Shown here: positions 9,526 to 18,039 of the stretch, in pieces
Numbering within the stretch: the first letter of the stretch is position 1
Layout: each line of letters opens with the position of its first letter
Assembly: GCF_004117935.1 (NCBI RefSeq)
Contig: NZ_SDOY01000013.1
Span: 1 to 64,000, forward strand
From: Streptomyces roseicoloratus
GTDB taxonomy: Bacteria > Actinomycetota > Actinomycetes > Streptomycetales > Streptomycetaceae
Length of the DNA stretch: 64,000 bases
Direction: 5' to 3'
Notes under the pieces: model-generated
Seen by the model: only the letters and a program-made list of their open reading frames with translations
Told to the model about the DNA's origin: nothing
Databases searched by the model: none
Translations under genes and position numbers: made by a program

Positions 9526-10326
9526 TCACCGCAGCGGCGCGGTGAGCCTGGCCGTCCCGGTCGGGGCAGCCAGGCTGCAGGCCACGGTGGTCTCGCCGAG
9601 CAGGTAGCTGGTGCGGTACGGGTACTGGACGAAGGTGGACCAGCGGGTGCCGAGCGGCTGTTCCGCGGCCTTGACCCGCAGAGGTACCCGGCACAGGGTG
9701 GCCGCCGCGTCCCGTACGGCGTCGTTGTCGGCGTACGCGCCGGCGAGGCGGAGCCGGGCCACGAGTTCGGCGTCGTGCGGCGTGTCGCAGGTCCGGCGGA
9801 CGACGGTGCCGGGCGCGTCGCGATCGATGTCGAAGCAGTCGCCGACGCGCAGTCCGGCGTACGGGCTGGGGGCGGGGGCCGGCGACGTGCGCCGGGTCGC
9901 GCTGCCGCGCGGCCGGGGGGCCGTGGTGCCGGCGGCCGCCGGGGCGGAGGCCGGCCGACGGGAGGCGGTCGGCTCGCGCCGGTCGTCTTCGGCGGGCCGT
10001 CGGGCGTCCGGTCGCTTCGACTCCGGCGGAAGCGGCGACGGGCTCTCGCCCTGGGCTGCGGGCCGCTGCCCGGTCGAGGCGGACGGTGTACCGGAGGGCG
10101 CTCCGGCCGCCCGGCCGGCGGTGGTCCCCGAGGACGTGCCGGCCGCGCCGCGGCCGGCGGCGGCCGCGGCGGAGGGCATGGCGTGCGGATCGCCGTCGCC
10201 CGCGCCTCCGCGTGCCGTGACGGCGAAGGACAGGGCGAGGATCGCGGCGAGCGGCAGGACGACGGCGCCCGGCCGTCGCGGTGGCCGGGCGTCGCGGGAC
10301 GATGATTCCGTGGGCGGGTGGAGCAT
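9526..10326 (-). CDS. Septum-formation-domain membrane protein
   Basis: A protein of about 266 residues. It has a short N-terminal cytoplasmic segment, one hydrophobic helix at about 18-40, a long Pro/Ala/Ser/Arg-rich linker (about 45-170), and a C-terminal extracellular domain. That domain has VGDCFD, RTCDTPHDAELVARL and two further cysteines, which matches the septum-formation family (PF13845), whose members are surface proteins with a GDC...C..PH..E pattern. Four conserved cysteines suggest disulfides. Start at ATG 10324-10326 is tentative; a GTG at 10341 is in frame. The name reflects the Pfam label; the function in Streptomyces is not established. Confidence 0.7.
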   Translation of the reverse strand: MLHPPTESSSRDARPPRRPGAVVLPLAAILALSFAVTARGGAGDGDPHAMPSAAAAAGRGAAGTSSGTTAGRAAGAPSGTPSASTGQRPAAQGESPSPLPPESKRPDARRPAEDDRREPTASRRPASAPAAAGTTAPRPRGSATRRTSPAPAPSPYAGLRVGDCFDIDRDAPGTVVRRTCDTPHDAELVARLRLAGAYADNDAVRDAAATLCRVPLRVKAAEQPLGTRWSTFVQYPYRTSYLLGETTVACSLAAPTGTARLTAPLR

Positions 10327-10568
10327 GGGAACCAGGGTCACCCGTCGTCGTTCATGTCGCGAGCGATACCGGGGAGTTGGGGCTCGCCCGTACAGAACCG
10401 TGACATTCCCGCCGGTCCGGGATGCCGTGCGGGAAGGGCGCCGGAGCCGTGCCGCACCCGCGCGTGGGCGGCCTCCCGCCCGAGCGCTCGCACGGCCTCC
10501 CGGACGACCCGCTCCACCGGCCACTCCACCGCGGACCGCATTCCTGGTGCTCCTGGTCCCGCTCGTGC

Positions 10569-11423
10569 CTACAGACCGAGCCGGCGCTCGGCCGCGTCGA
10601 CGGTCTGGGCGAGGAGGACGGCGATGGTCATCGGGCCGACGCCGCCGGGGACGGGCGTGATGAGGGAGGCGCGCTCGGCGGCGCCGGCGAAGTCGACGTC
10701 GCCGACGTTGCCGGGGTTGTAGCCCGCGTCGATCACGACGGCGCCGGGCTTGATGTCCTCGCCCTTGATGAAGTTCGGCTTGCCGACGGCGGCGACCAGG
10801 ACGTCGGCCTCGCGGACGGCGGCGGAGAGGTCGGTGGTGCGGGAGTGGCAGTAGGTGACGGTCGCGTCGCGGCCGAGGAGCAGCAGACCGGCCGGCTTGC
10901 CGAGGATGGCGCTGCGGCCGACGACCACGGCGCGCTTGCCGGTGAGGTCGACGTCGTACGCGTCGAGCAGCCGCATGATGCCGCCCGGAGTGCAGGAGAC
11001 GAATCCGGGGAGACCGAAGCCCATGGCGGCGAAGGAGGCCATGGTGACGCCGTCGACGTCCTTCTCCGGGGCGATGGCCTCGAAGGCGGCGCGCTCGTCG
11101 ATGTGCGGGCCGACCGGGTGCTGGAGCAGGATGCCGTGCACGTCGGGGTCCTCGGAGAGCGCGGTGATCGCCGCGACGAGCTCCTCGGTCGTCGTCTCGG
11201 CGGGCAGTTCGACGTGCCGGGAGCGGATGCCGGCCTTCGCGCAGCGGTTCTGCTTCATCTTGACGTACGTCACGGAGGCGGGGTCCGCGCCGACGAGGAC
11301 GGTGGCGAGGCAGGGCGTGGTGCCGGTGCGGCGGGTGAACTCGGCGGCGCGCGCGGCGGTCTCCTCGACCGTGCGGCGAGCGAGCGCGGTGCCGTCCATG
11401 AGGCGTGCGGTGCTGGTGGACAT
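10569..11423 (-). CDS. folD: Methylenetetrahydrofolate dehydrogenase/cyclohydrolase FolD
   Basis: A 284-residue cytosolic enzyme that interconverts 5,10-methylene-, 5,10-methenyl- and 10-formyl-tetrahydrofolate with NADP+. It has the catalytic Tyr/Lys pair in YVKMK (Y53, K57), the nucleotide motif VVGRSAILGKPAG, CHSRT, and the C-terminal signature PVPGGVGPMT. Length is normal. The usual substrate-pocket motif QLPLP is replaced by LQHPVGP near residue 100, which marks a FolD subgroup that may be a second paralogue. AGGAG sits ten bases before the ATG at 11421-11423. Its leader carries a ZTP riboswitch, so expression should respond to purine/folate one-carbon shortage. Confidence 0.95.
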   Translation of the reverse strand: MSTSTARLMDGTALARRTVEETAARAAEFTRRTGTTPCLATVLVGADPASVTYVKMKQNRCAKAGIRSRHVELPAETTTEELVAAITALSEDPDVHGILLQHPVGPHIDERAAFEAIAPEKDVDGVTMASFAAMGFGLPGFVSCTPGGIMRLLDAYDVDLTGKRAVVVGRSAILGKPAGLLLLGRDATVTYCHSRTTDLSAAVREADVLVAAVGKPNFIKGEDIKPGAVVIDAGYNPGNVGDVDFAGAAERASLITPVPGGVGPMTIAVLLAQTVDAAERRLGL

Positions 11424-11457
11424 GGGCCACTCCTGAGCGTCGTCGATGACCGGTTGA

Positions 11458-11556
11458 TCGCCCAGGCGCACGGCAGCGGCACGGCCGCGCGGGGTGTGCG
11501 CGTCCGCCGGACCGCTCCCTGGTGGTGATCCACCTCTAGCGCCAGTCACGGCCCGA
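11458..11556 (-). ncRNA. ZTP (pfl) riboswitch upstream of folD
   Basis: Read on the minus strand toward folD, the leader contains the conserved pfl/ZTP elements in order. GTGACTGGCG is at about 11550-11541, GGTGGA then ACCACCAGGGAGCG at about 11535-11512, a variable GC-rich stem, and the hallmark GCCTGGGC at 11467-11460. These match the two conserved subdomains of ZTP-binding RNAs, which activate purine and one-carbon genes when ZTP accumulates during 10-formyl-THF limitation. The element ends about 20 bases before the folD Shine-Dalgarno sequence, so control of translation is plausible. A -10-like TAAAGT is at about 11567-11562. Confidence 0.85.
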
Positions 11557-11868
11557 GCCCCACTTTACGTGACGGCCGCGGCGGGGCGGACGCCCAGGGC
11601 ATCCGGGCACGTCCGGCTGCCCGGCCGATCCCGATCCCGGTGCGGCGGTGGGACGGTGCGGCGGTGTGGTGGCGCCGCAAAGGCATCCCGACCTGACGGA
11701 TTCCGCGGCCAATCGTGCTGGGGGATCCCGGTGCTCGGGGCGGCGCAAGTGGCGGGATCGGGTCCGGGGTTCGGGGGGCGGGGAGCGGCGTTCGCGCTGG
11801 TGCGCGTGGTGGTGGGGCGTGGTACGTGTGGAGGAGTTCGTAAATGATCAAGCCCACGGGGGAGGGCG
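11557..11868 (+). promoter_or_regulatory. Upstream region of the SARP gene
   Basis: No gene is seen in these 312 bases. Only a good ribosome binding site is clear: GGGGGAGGG at about 11858-11865, just before the SARP ATG at 11869. The folD promoter on the other strand probably lies at the left end. No direct heptamer repeats of the kind bound by SARP proteins were obvious. Confidence 0.4.
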
Positions 11869-14800
11869 ATGAGTACCGCGCCGCAGCGGAGGCTCCTGGA
11901 CGTTCGCATCCTGGGGCCGCTCGAAGTGAGAGTCGACGGGCACGTCCTGGAAGTGCCGGCCGCTCGGCAGCGCGCCCTGCTCGGGGCGCTCGCGCTCAAC
12001 GCCGGGAGGAAGGTCGGCATCCCGTATCTGGCCGACTGCATCTGGGAGGACGCGCTTCCCGCCGATCCGGCCAATCAGATCGCCTCGATCGTGTCCGCGC
12101 TGCGCGGCACCCTGCGCCGGGTGGGAGCCCCGCAGGAGATCATCACCACCCGGCGGCCCGGTTACGAGCTGGACGTCGCGCACGGCGTCCGGGTGGACGT
12201 GGTCGACTTCCGCGCGGCCCAGCGCGAAGCGCGCGGGTTCGTCGAGTCCGGTGATCTCCAGCGGGCCCTTTCCCTGATGGAGGCGGGGTTGAGGCTCTGG
12301 CGCGGGCCCGTGCTCTCGGGTCCGGGCAGCCAGGCCCGGCAGCCCGAGACACGGCGGCTCGAAGAGGAGTACATCGCGCTGCGCGAGAGCTGCTCCGACA
12401 TCCAGCTCGGCCTCGGCATGCACGAGGAGGTGATCGCCGGGCTGTCGGCGTTCGTCGAGGAGCACCCGCTGCTGGAGCGGCCACGCGCCCAGCTCATGCG
12501 GGCGCTGTTCGAGTCCGGGCGCCGGGCCGACGCCCTGGAGCTCTACCACTCCACCGCCGAGCTCCTCCGCGAGGAACTCGGCGTGGTCCCGGGAGGCGAC
12601 CTCCAGCACATGCTCGAGGTCGTGCTGGCGGAGAGCCCGGAGACGTCGCGGAAGCCGCCGGTCGCCTTCCGCGCTTCGCCTTCCGGCGGACCGGAGCCCG
12701 GCGTCCCCTCGTTGCGGCAGCTTCCCGGGGACCTGCCGGAATTCGTGGGGCGGGAGGAGGAGCTCGAGACGGCGGTCGCGCACCTGGCGCGGCCGGAGGA
12801 CGTGCGGGCCGCTCCCGTGGCCGTCGTCGTCGGGCCCGGAGGCACGGGGAAGACGACGCTCGCCGTCCACATCGCCCATCGACTGCACGACGTCTACCCG
12901 GACGGGCAGCTGTACGTGAACCTGGGCGGGATGAGCGGGAACCCGCTGTCTCCGCACGAGGCCCTGGGGCGGTTCCTGCGGGATCTGGGAGTCGCCGGGC
13001 CGGCCGTGCCGGACTCGCTCGACGACCGGTCCGCGCTGTTCCGCAGCCTGCTGGCCAAACGCCGGATCCTGCTGGTGCTGGACAACGCGGGCGACGCCGG
13101 CCAGCTGCGCCCGCTGCTCCCCGGCACCGGAAGCTGCGCCGTCCTGGTCACCAGCCGCGTACGCCTGACGTCCGTGCCCCACGCCCGGGTCCTCGAACTG
13201 GACGTCCTCGGACAGGACCAGGCCCGGCAGCTGTTCGGCCGGATCCTCGGCGCCGACCGCGTGTCCGCGGAGCCCGAGGCCGCCGCCGCCCTGGCCGAGT
13301 ACTGCGGCCGGCTGCCGCTGGCCGTGCACATCGTCGCGGCGAAACTGGCGTCGAAGCCGCACTGGTCGCTGCGGAAGGCCGCGGCGCGGCTCGCGGACGA
13401 GCGCCGCCGCCTGGACGAACTCGCGCACGAGGGCCTCGAGGTCCGCAGCAGCCTCGAGCTGTCGCACCAGGGGCTCGAACCGCAGGCGCGTCGCCTGTTC
13501 CGCCTGCTTGCCCTGCTCGAGGCCGGGGACTTCGCCGAGTGGGTGTGCGGACCGCTCCTCGACATCCCCGTCGACGAGGCCGAGGAAGTGCTCGAAGAGC
13601 TGGTGGACGCCCGCCTCGTCGACGTCGTCTCGCCGCCCGGCAGCGACCGGACGCGCTACCGCATGCACGACCTGGTGCGGCTCTTCTCGGTGGAGTGCCT
13701 GGAGGAGGGCGAGCCGCAGGCGGCGCGCACGGCGGCGTTGCAGCGGACCGCCGCGACCACGCTGGCCCTGGCCGGTCTGGCGCACCGGAAGGTCTGCGGC
13801 GGCGACTTCACCGTGATCCACAGCCGCAGCGTCCGGCCGCCCGTCGACGCGGACATCGTCGAGCGCGTGGCCGCCGACCCGCTCGCGTGGTACGAGGCCG
13901 ACCGGACGACCATCACCTCCCTGTGCGTCCAGGCCGCGGAGCACGACGAGGACGAGCTCGCCTGGGATCTGGCCGCCACGTCCCGGTGCCTGTTCAGCAT
14001 CCGCTTCCACTTCGACGACTGGCAGCGCACCCACGAGGTCTCGCTTGACGCCACGCGGCGTCAGGGCAACAAGCGGGGCGAGGCGAGCGTGCTGCTGGGG
14101 CTCGGCGACCTCCACCTCACGCGTCGCGCGTACGACGTGGCCCTGCCGCTGCTGCGCCGCTCGCAGGAGCTGTTCGGGGAGGTGGGCGAGCACCACGGAC
14201 GCGCCCTCGCCCAGCGCAAGGCGGCCTGCGCCGACCGGGTCCAGGGACGCACCGCCGAGGCGCTGGAGAGCTGGCGGCTGTGCCTGCCGGTCCTGGAGGA
14301 GGCGGGCGACCTCGAAGCGCAGGCGCAGGTGCTGCGCTGGACCGCGCAGACCCTGCTGGAGCTGGGGCGCGCCGACGAGGCGGAGACGTCGCTGCTCGCT
14401 GCGGAGCGCATGGCCGCGTCCTTCGCGGGCCGCAGTGCCGGTCAGGTACGGCTGGCCCGCGGCGACCTCGCGCTGTCCCGGGGTGATCTCGCGGCGGCGG
14501 ACGAGAACTACCGCCGGGCGCTGGAGGTGACCGACCGGCTGGGTGACCGCAGCGGGAGCTGCGCGGCGCTGCTGGGACTGGGCACCGTCGACGTCCGGTC
14601 GGGTCGTACGGCGCGGGGCCGGGAGCGGCTGGAGAAGGCGCGGGCCGACGCGCGGGCCATTCAGGACCCGCTGCTGGAGCTGGAGGTCCTGCTCAGCCTG
14701 GCGGACGCGTGGGAGCGGGACGGCGAGCCGGGCGAGGCCCGCTCCCTGCTGACGCGGGGTGCGGAACTGTGCCGCCGGATCGGTGCCGCGTCGCGCCTGG

Positions 14801-14877
14801 AACGGTTCACGGCCGCCCTGTCGGCCCTGCCGCCGTCCCGTCCCGAGCAGCGGGCGGCCCTGCCCGCCCGGCCGTAG
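11869..14877 (+). CDS. AfsR/SARP-family transcriptional regulator (BTAD, NB-ARC, TPR)
   Basis: A 1,002-residue regulator with the AfsR layout. An OmpR-like winged-helix DNA-binding domain covers about 10-100 (VRILGPLEVRVDG, ANQIASIVSALRGTLR). A bacterial transcriptional activation domain follows to about 250. The NB-ARC ATPase has Walker A GPGGTGKT at 322-329, LLVLDNAGD near 402 and CGRLPLAVHIV near 480. TPR-like helices fill 700-1000. Large SARPs activate secondary metabolite or developmental genes, with ATP and the sensor repeats modulating activity. It is convergent with the hydroxylase-exporter operon, its nearest candidate target, but that link is inference. Confidence 0.93.
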   Translation: MSTAPQRRLLDVRILGPLEVRVDGHVLEVPAARQRALLGALALNAGRKVGIPYLADCIWEDALPADPANQIASIVSALRGTLRRVGAPQEIITTRRPGYELDVAHGVRVDVVDFRAAQREARGFVESGDLQRALSLMEAGLRLWRGPVLSGPGSQARQPETRRLEEEYIALRESCSDIQLGLGMHEEVIAGLSAFVEEHPLLERPRAQLMRALFESGRRADALELYHSTAELLREELGVVPGGDLQHMLEVVLAESPETSRKPPVAFRASPSGGPEPGVPSLRQLPGDLPEFVGREEELETAVAHLARPEDVRAAPVAVVVGPGGTGKTTLAVHIAHRLHDVYPDGQLYVNLGGMSGNPLSPHEALGRFLRDLGVAGPAVPDSLDDRSALFRSLLAKRRILLVLDNAGDAGQLRPLLPGTGSCAVLVTSRVRLTSVPHARVLELDVLGQDQARQLFGRILGADRVSAEPEAAAALAEYCGRLPLAVHIVAAKLASKPHWSLRKAAARLADERRRLDELAHEGLEVRSSLELSHQGLEPQARRLFRLLALLEAGDFAEWVCGPLLDIPVDEAEEVLEELVDARLVDVVSPPGSDRTRYRMHDLVRLFSVECLEEGEPQAARTAALQRTAATTLALAGLAHRKVCGGDFTVIHSRSVRPPVDADIVERVAADPLAWYEADRTTITSLCVQAAEHDEDELAWDLAATSRCLFSIRFHFDDWQRTHEVSLDATRRQGNKRGEASVLLGLGDLHLTRRAYDVALPLLRRSQELFGEVGEHHGRALAQRKAACADRVQGRTAEALESWRLCLPVLEEAGDLEAQAQVLRWTAQTLLELGRADEAETSLLAAERMAASFAGRSAGQVRLARGDLALSRGDLAAADENYRRALEVTDRLGDRSGSCAALLGLGTVDVRSGRTARGRERLEKARADARAIQDPLLELEVLLSLADAWERDGEPGEARSLLTRGAELCRRIGAASRLERFTAALSALPPSRPEQRAALPARP

Positions 14878-14954
14878 TGACCTGCCCGGCCGTCCGGCGG
14901 CCCCGTCGGCTGCGCCCGGCGGACGTGCGGTCCCGGGCGGGGCGGCGCTCCGCC

Positions 14955-15950
14955 TCAGGCCGGTGGAGCCGCCGGGAGGGACGTGACGTAGGTGTTGGCG
15001 CCTTCTCGGGCTCGTACCACCACGCCGGTCGGACGGCCGGTGTCGAGGGTCACCTGGAGCGTGCGTTCGTCGCTCCAGCCGCGCAGGCGGAACTCGCCGT
15101 CGCCGATGTGTTCCAGGGCGCAGAAGGGGCGGTCGGCCATGACGAGGAGCAGCGTGTCGTGGTGCGGGACGAGCCGCGCGGCGACGACGCCCCGCAGGAG
15201 CCGGTGCGGCAGGAGGTGTCCCGGCTGTTCCCAGTTCGCGAACGACTCGGGCAGGGCGAAGCGGCAGGCGTGGCGGGCCAGTTCGGCCGGTGCCAGCGGG
15301 ATCTCCCGGCGTCTTTCGAGTGCCGCGGGAGACCGCAGGCGGGGGCGTAGCGCCTCGGGGAAGAGCTCGGCCACGGCAGCGGTGTGGTGCAGGTCGACGA
15401 CGAGGTGCACGAGGCCGCCGGCCGGGTCGTTCACCAGGGCGTGCCGGCGCCAGGCGGCGGAGAACCACAGGCCGCCGGGGTCCCAGCGGTGGCTGCCGTC
15501 CGGGAAGACGACCTTGGTCCCCGGGCCGCTGACGATCGGCAGGTGGAGGCGGCACAGGCCCCACGGCGGCCCGTTCTTCGCAGCTCCCAGGCCCTTGAGG
15601 ACGGCTCCGGGGGCCAGGGCCATGAGCCGTACGGCGCGGAGCGGGGCGGGGAGCGCGGCGAGGAAGGCGCGCAGGGCGGGAAGCCGGTCGCACCAAGGGG
15701 TCGGCGCGAAGCCCTCCAGGCCGGGGCCCGCGGTGTCCGTCCGGTGGGGGTCGCCGCCGGGGCTGCGCAGGGGCAGGACGCGCCGCCCCTCGGCGACGGC
15801 GAGGGGCGCGCCGCCGCGGGTCAGGGCGTCGACCTCGGCGCGCATCGCGGCGAGGTCGACGTCAGGGCCGAGGCCGGCCGCGGGGCCGAGGCCGACGGCG
15901 TTCGGCAGCGACCGTCCCTGCGGGTCGTGGATGCGCTGGAGTCCGCTCAC
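14955..15950 (-). CDS. AspH-like aspartyl/asparaginyl beta-hydroxylase family protein
   Basis: A 331-residue protein whose centre resembles the aspartyl/asparaginyl beta-hydroxylase fold. CRLHLPIV has H136, FPDGSHRWDPGGLWF follows at 149-163, and RRHALVN has H170, then VHLVVDLHHT. In AspH-type Fe(II)/2-oxoglutarate oxygenases two histidines bind iron and the usual acidic ligand is missing, which fits H136 and H170. The product may be a hydroxylated residue or amino acid; the substrate is unknown. It is the last gene of a three-gene operon: GTG at 15950 is four bases after the TauE-like stop. The C-terminal 120 residues look like a separate beta-rich domain that I do not recognise. Confidence 0.7.
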   Translation of the reverse strand: MSGLQRIHDPQGRSLPNAVGLGPAAGLGPDVDLAAMRAEVDALTRGGAPLAVAEGRRVLPLRSPGGDPHRTDTAGPGLEGFAPTPWCDRLPALRAFLAALPAPLRAVRLMALAPGAVLKGLGAAKNGPPWGLCRLHLPIVSGPGTKVVFPDGSHRWDPGGLWFSAAWRRHALVNDPAGGLVHLVVDLHHTAAVAELFPEALRPRLRSPAALERRREIPLAPAELARHACRFALPESFANWEQPGHLLPHRLLRGVVAARLVPHHDTLLLVMADRPFCALEHIGDGEFRLRGWSDERTLQVTLDTGRPTGVVVRAREGANTYVTSLPAAPPA

Positions 15951-15954
15951 GGTC

Positions 15955-16725
15955 TCACCCGAACTGGTCGAAGGCGAGCTTCAGGACCAGCACGCTCACC
16001 ACCACGAGCAGCACCACGCGTACGAAGCCCGACCCCCGCTTGAGGGCGGTGCGCGCCCCGAGGGTGGCGCCCGCGATGTTGCACACGGCCATGGCGGCGC
16101 CGAGCAGCCACAGCACCTGGCCCTGGTACGCGAAGACCGCCAGGGCACCGAGGTTGGTGCCGACGTTCACGACCTTCGCGAGCGCCGAGCTCTGGAGGAA
16201 CTCCAGGGCGAGCATGCTGGTGAAGATCATGATGAGGAACGTTCCGGTGCCGGGACCGAACACCCCGTCGTAGAAGCCGATGCCGCATCCCGCGAAGGCC
16301 ACGGCGAGGAGCCGCCGGCGGCGGCTCACGGAGTCCGCGTCCTCGACGACCGATCCGAACTGCGGGCGGAACACGACGAACAGCGCCACCGCGATCAGCA
16401 GGGCCATGATGACGGGCCGGAACCAGCTCGCCGGCAGGCTGGAGGCCGACAGGGCGCCGACCCCGGCCGCCGGGACGGCGAGCAGGGCGGCCGGCAGCGC
16501 GACGGACCGGTCCAGCTTGGTCCGCCGCGCGTACGTGGCGGCCGCCACGGTCGTGCCGGTGATGGCGGTGAGCTTGTTCGTGCCGAGCGCGGCCGCGGGC
16601 GGCAGGTTGGGGAAGGCCATGAGGAGGGCGGGGATGAGGATGAGCCCTCCGCCGCCGACGACGGCGTCGACCCAGCCCGCGGCGGCCGCCGCGAAGAGGA
16701 GGCCGACGACAACCTCGACGTCCAC
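15955..16725 (-). CDS. TauE/SafE family membrane transporter
   Basis: A 256-residue integral membrane protein with about eight helices and the TauE/SafE features. The first half has GWVDAVVGGGGLILIPALL (about 17-35) and the second half repeats the pattern in GCGIGFYDGVFGPGTGTFLI (about 165-184). Family members export sulfite, sulfoacetate or other small organic anions. The GTG start directly follows the stop of the upstream dioxygenase gene, and its stop lies four bases before the next start, so it is an operon member. In this context export of a hydroxylated product or a sulfur compound is possible but unproven. Confidence 0.9.
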   Translation of the reverse strand: MDVEVVVGLLFAAAAAGWVDAVVGGGGLILIPALLMAFPNLPPAAALGTNKLTAITGTTVAAATYARRTKLDRSVALPAALLAVPAAGVGALSASSLPASWFRPVIMALLIAVALFVVFRPQFGSVVEDADSVSRRRRLLAVAFAGCGIGFYDGVFGPGTGTFLIMIFTSMLALEFLQSSALAKVVNVGTNLGALAVFAYQGQVLWLLGAAMAVCNIAGATLGARTALKRGSGFVRVVLLVVVSVLVLKLAFDQFG

Positions 16726-17724
16726 TCAGAGCACCCCGGTGATCTTCGAGAGCGCCGGAAGGACGCGCGGCCGCGGCATCATGCTCTCGGCCCAGCGGGG
16801 CACGGAGCGCAGGGAGTAGCAGCGGCGCAGCCACCGGTCGTCGCCGTCGAACCGCGGGGTGAAGGCGGAACGGCCGTGCGCCGCGATGTGGTTGTCCACG
16901 ACGACGAGGTCGCCGGGCGTGAGGAGCACCTCGTTGCAGGTCTCCTCCAGCGCTTCGGTGAGCGCCCGCAGCGCCTCGGTCGCGCGCGGGTCGTCGCTGG
17001 TCGTGGTGTGGGAGTTGAAGCGCATGAAGACGTACGGTTCGGCCCCGAACAGCACCGGGTGGAGACCGGAGGAGGGGCGGGGGCCGGCCAGGTTGCGGGA
17101 GAAGGAGGTGGGGTAGGCGCTGCGGAAGACGGGCCGGGAGAGGATCTCCCGGTGGTGGTCCGACAGCCGTCCGTACGCCTCGCGCACCGACGCGACCCGG
17201 GTGGCGGCCGTTCCCTCGTGGTCCTGACGCAGGCACAGCAGGCCGAGGAAGTCCGGGCGGAGGGGGTGGTGGACGTTCTCCGTGTGGAAGTCGAAGGCGA
17301 CCGAGCCGCTGTTCTCGATGCGCGCCTCCTCCCCCGGCACGGGGTGGACCTCGTGGATCAGGGCACCGTTCTTCTCGTCCTCGTAGCCGACGAGGGTGCC
17401 GAGCAGGTCGGCCACCAGGGTGAGCAGGCCGGCGGTGCCGTGCTGCTCCGGCAGGGCGCCGGGGCCGTGGTCGAGGGGCGTGGTGGGCAGCTCGCCGACC
17501 GGAAGGCCGCGGAGCAGGAAGAAGCCCTCCCGCGAGGTGCCGGTGGCGAAGTCGAGCAGGCGGCTCCGCATCTCGGCGGGCATGTCGAGCAGCAGGTCGC
17601 CGTGGTCGAGGCCGGTCGCGTGCTCCGGTCGGCGGGTCGCCGCCCGCTCGGCCAGGTCCCACATGACGCGGGCCTCGGCTGCCGACAGCTCGTAACCGAC
17701 CTGCGTCGGGGTGTTCGGGTGCAC
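16726..17724 (-). CDS. VioC-like Fe(II)/2-oxoglutarate amino acid beta-hydroxylase
   Basis: A 332-residue clavaminate-synthase-like dioxygenase. Iron ligands are read as H147 and E149 in FDFHTENVHHPLRPDFLGLLC and H283 in IAAHGRSAF, with a 2-oxoglutarate-binding arginine in the following RWLRR segment. The HxE instead of HxD, and the following HHPLRPDF block, are typical of the arginine/asparagine/enduracididine beta-hydroxylase group (VioC, OrfP, MppO, AsnO), which hydroxylate free amino acids for peptide antibiotics. No NRPS is adjacent. The GTG at 17724 has AGGAGAG upstream. It is the first gene of the operon, about 100 bases downstream of a strong palindrome. Confidence 0.88.
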   Translation of the reverse strand: MHPNTPTQVGYELSAAEARVMWDLAERAATRRPEHATGLDHGDLLLDMPAEMRSRLLDFATGTSREGFFLLRGLPVGELPTTPLDHGPGALPEQHGTAGLLTLVADLLGTLVGYEDEKNGALIHEVHPVPGEEARIENSGSVAFDFHTENVHHPLRPDFLGLLCLRQDHEGTAATRVASVREAYGRLSDHHREILSRPVFRSAYPTSFSRNLAGPRPSSGLHPVLFGAEPYVFMRFNSHTTTSDDPRATEALRALTEALEETCNEVLLTPGDLVVVDNHIAAHGRSAFTPRFDGDDRWLRRCYSLRSVPRWAESMMPRPRVLPALSKITGVL

Positions 17725-18039
17725 GAGTCTCTCCTGTGACTGGGATGGCCGTTCCTGGTTCTCGTGACCAGGTGCGGCCGACGCTACGGAGAGCCGGTGT
17801 CCTTCCGCTGTCATGTCTCTGTCGTCGCGATGTCCCGGTGTGACAGCGGGACATCGCGGCCCGCCGGACGGCATGCCGAGGCCGTGTGCGGGGCTCCCGG
17901 GCGAGGAGAGGAGGCGCCTGGACGGGTCGTGTCCGTCCGGGCCGCCTCTGGTCGGCCCCGCCGGAACGGCGGCGGGGCGGCCGGCGGGGCCGTCCCGAGC
18001 CCGGTCGCGTCGGCCGCGCCGCGGCCCGTCACACGCCGG
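17725..18039. promoter_or_regulatory. Promoter region of the hydroxylase operon
   Basis: A 315-base gap with no gene, between the DUF2267 gene and the VioC-like gene, both on the minus strand. Its main structure is the long inverted repeat at 17826-17858. The part nearest 18039 is GC-rich and featureless. No confident -10/-35 pair was found. Confidence 0.5.
17826..17858. promoter_or_regulatory. Perfect 12-bp inverted repeat, candidate operator
   Basis: CGCGATGTCCCG (17826-17837) and CGGGACATCGCG (17847-17858) are exact reverse complements around the 9-base spacer GTGTGACAG. The site lies 102 bases before the GTG of the VioC-like hydroxylase. The absence of a T tract, and its position upstream of the operon, favour a protein-binding operator over a terminator for the preceding DUF2267 gene, though either is possible. 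Confidence 0.6.

Noticed and set aside
10338..10541. 67-codon minus-strand frame between folD and the septum-formation-like gene
   Set aside because: The ATG has no room for a ribosome site, and the product (MRSAVEWPVERVVREAVRALG and so on) matches nothing I know. It remains possible but unsupported.
11848..15696. Minus-strand open frame of about 1,280 codons across the SARP gene
   Set aside because: Antisense shadow. The plus strand encodes a clear SARP with DNA-binding, NB-ARC and TPR parts and a strong ribosome site.
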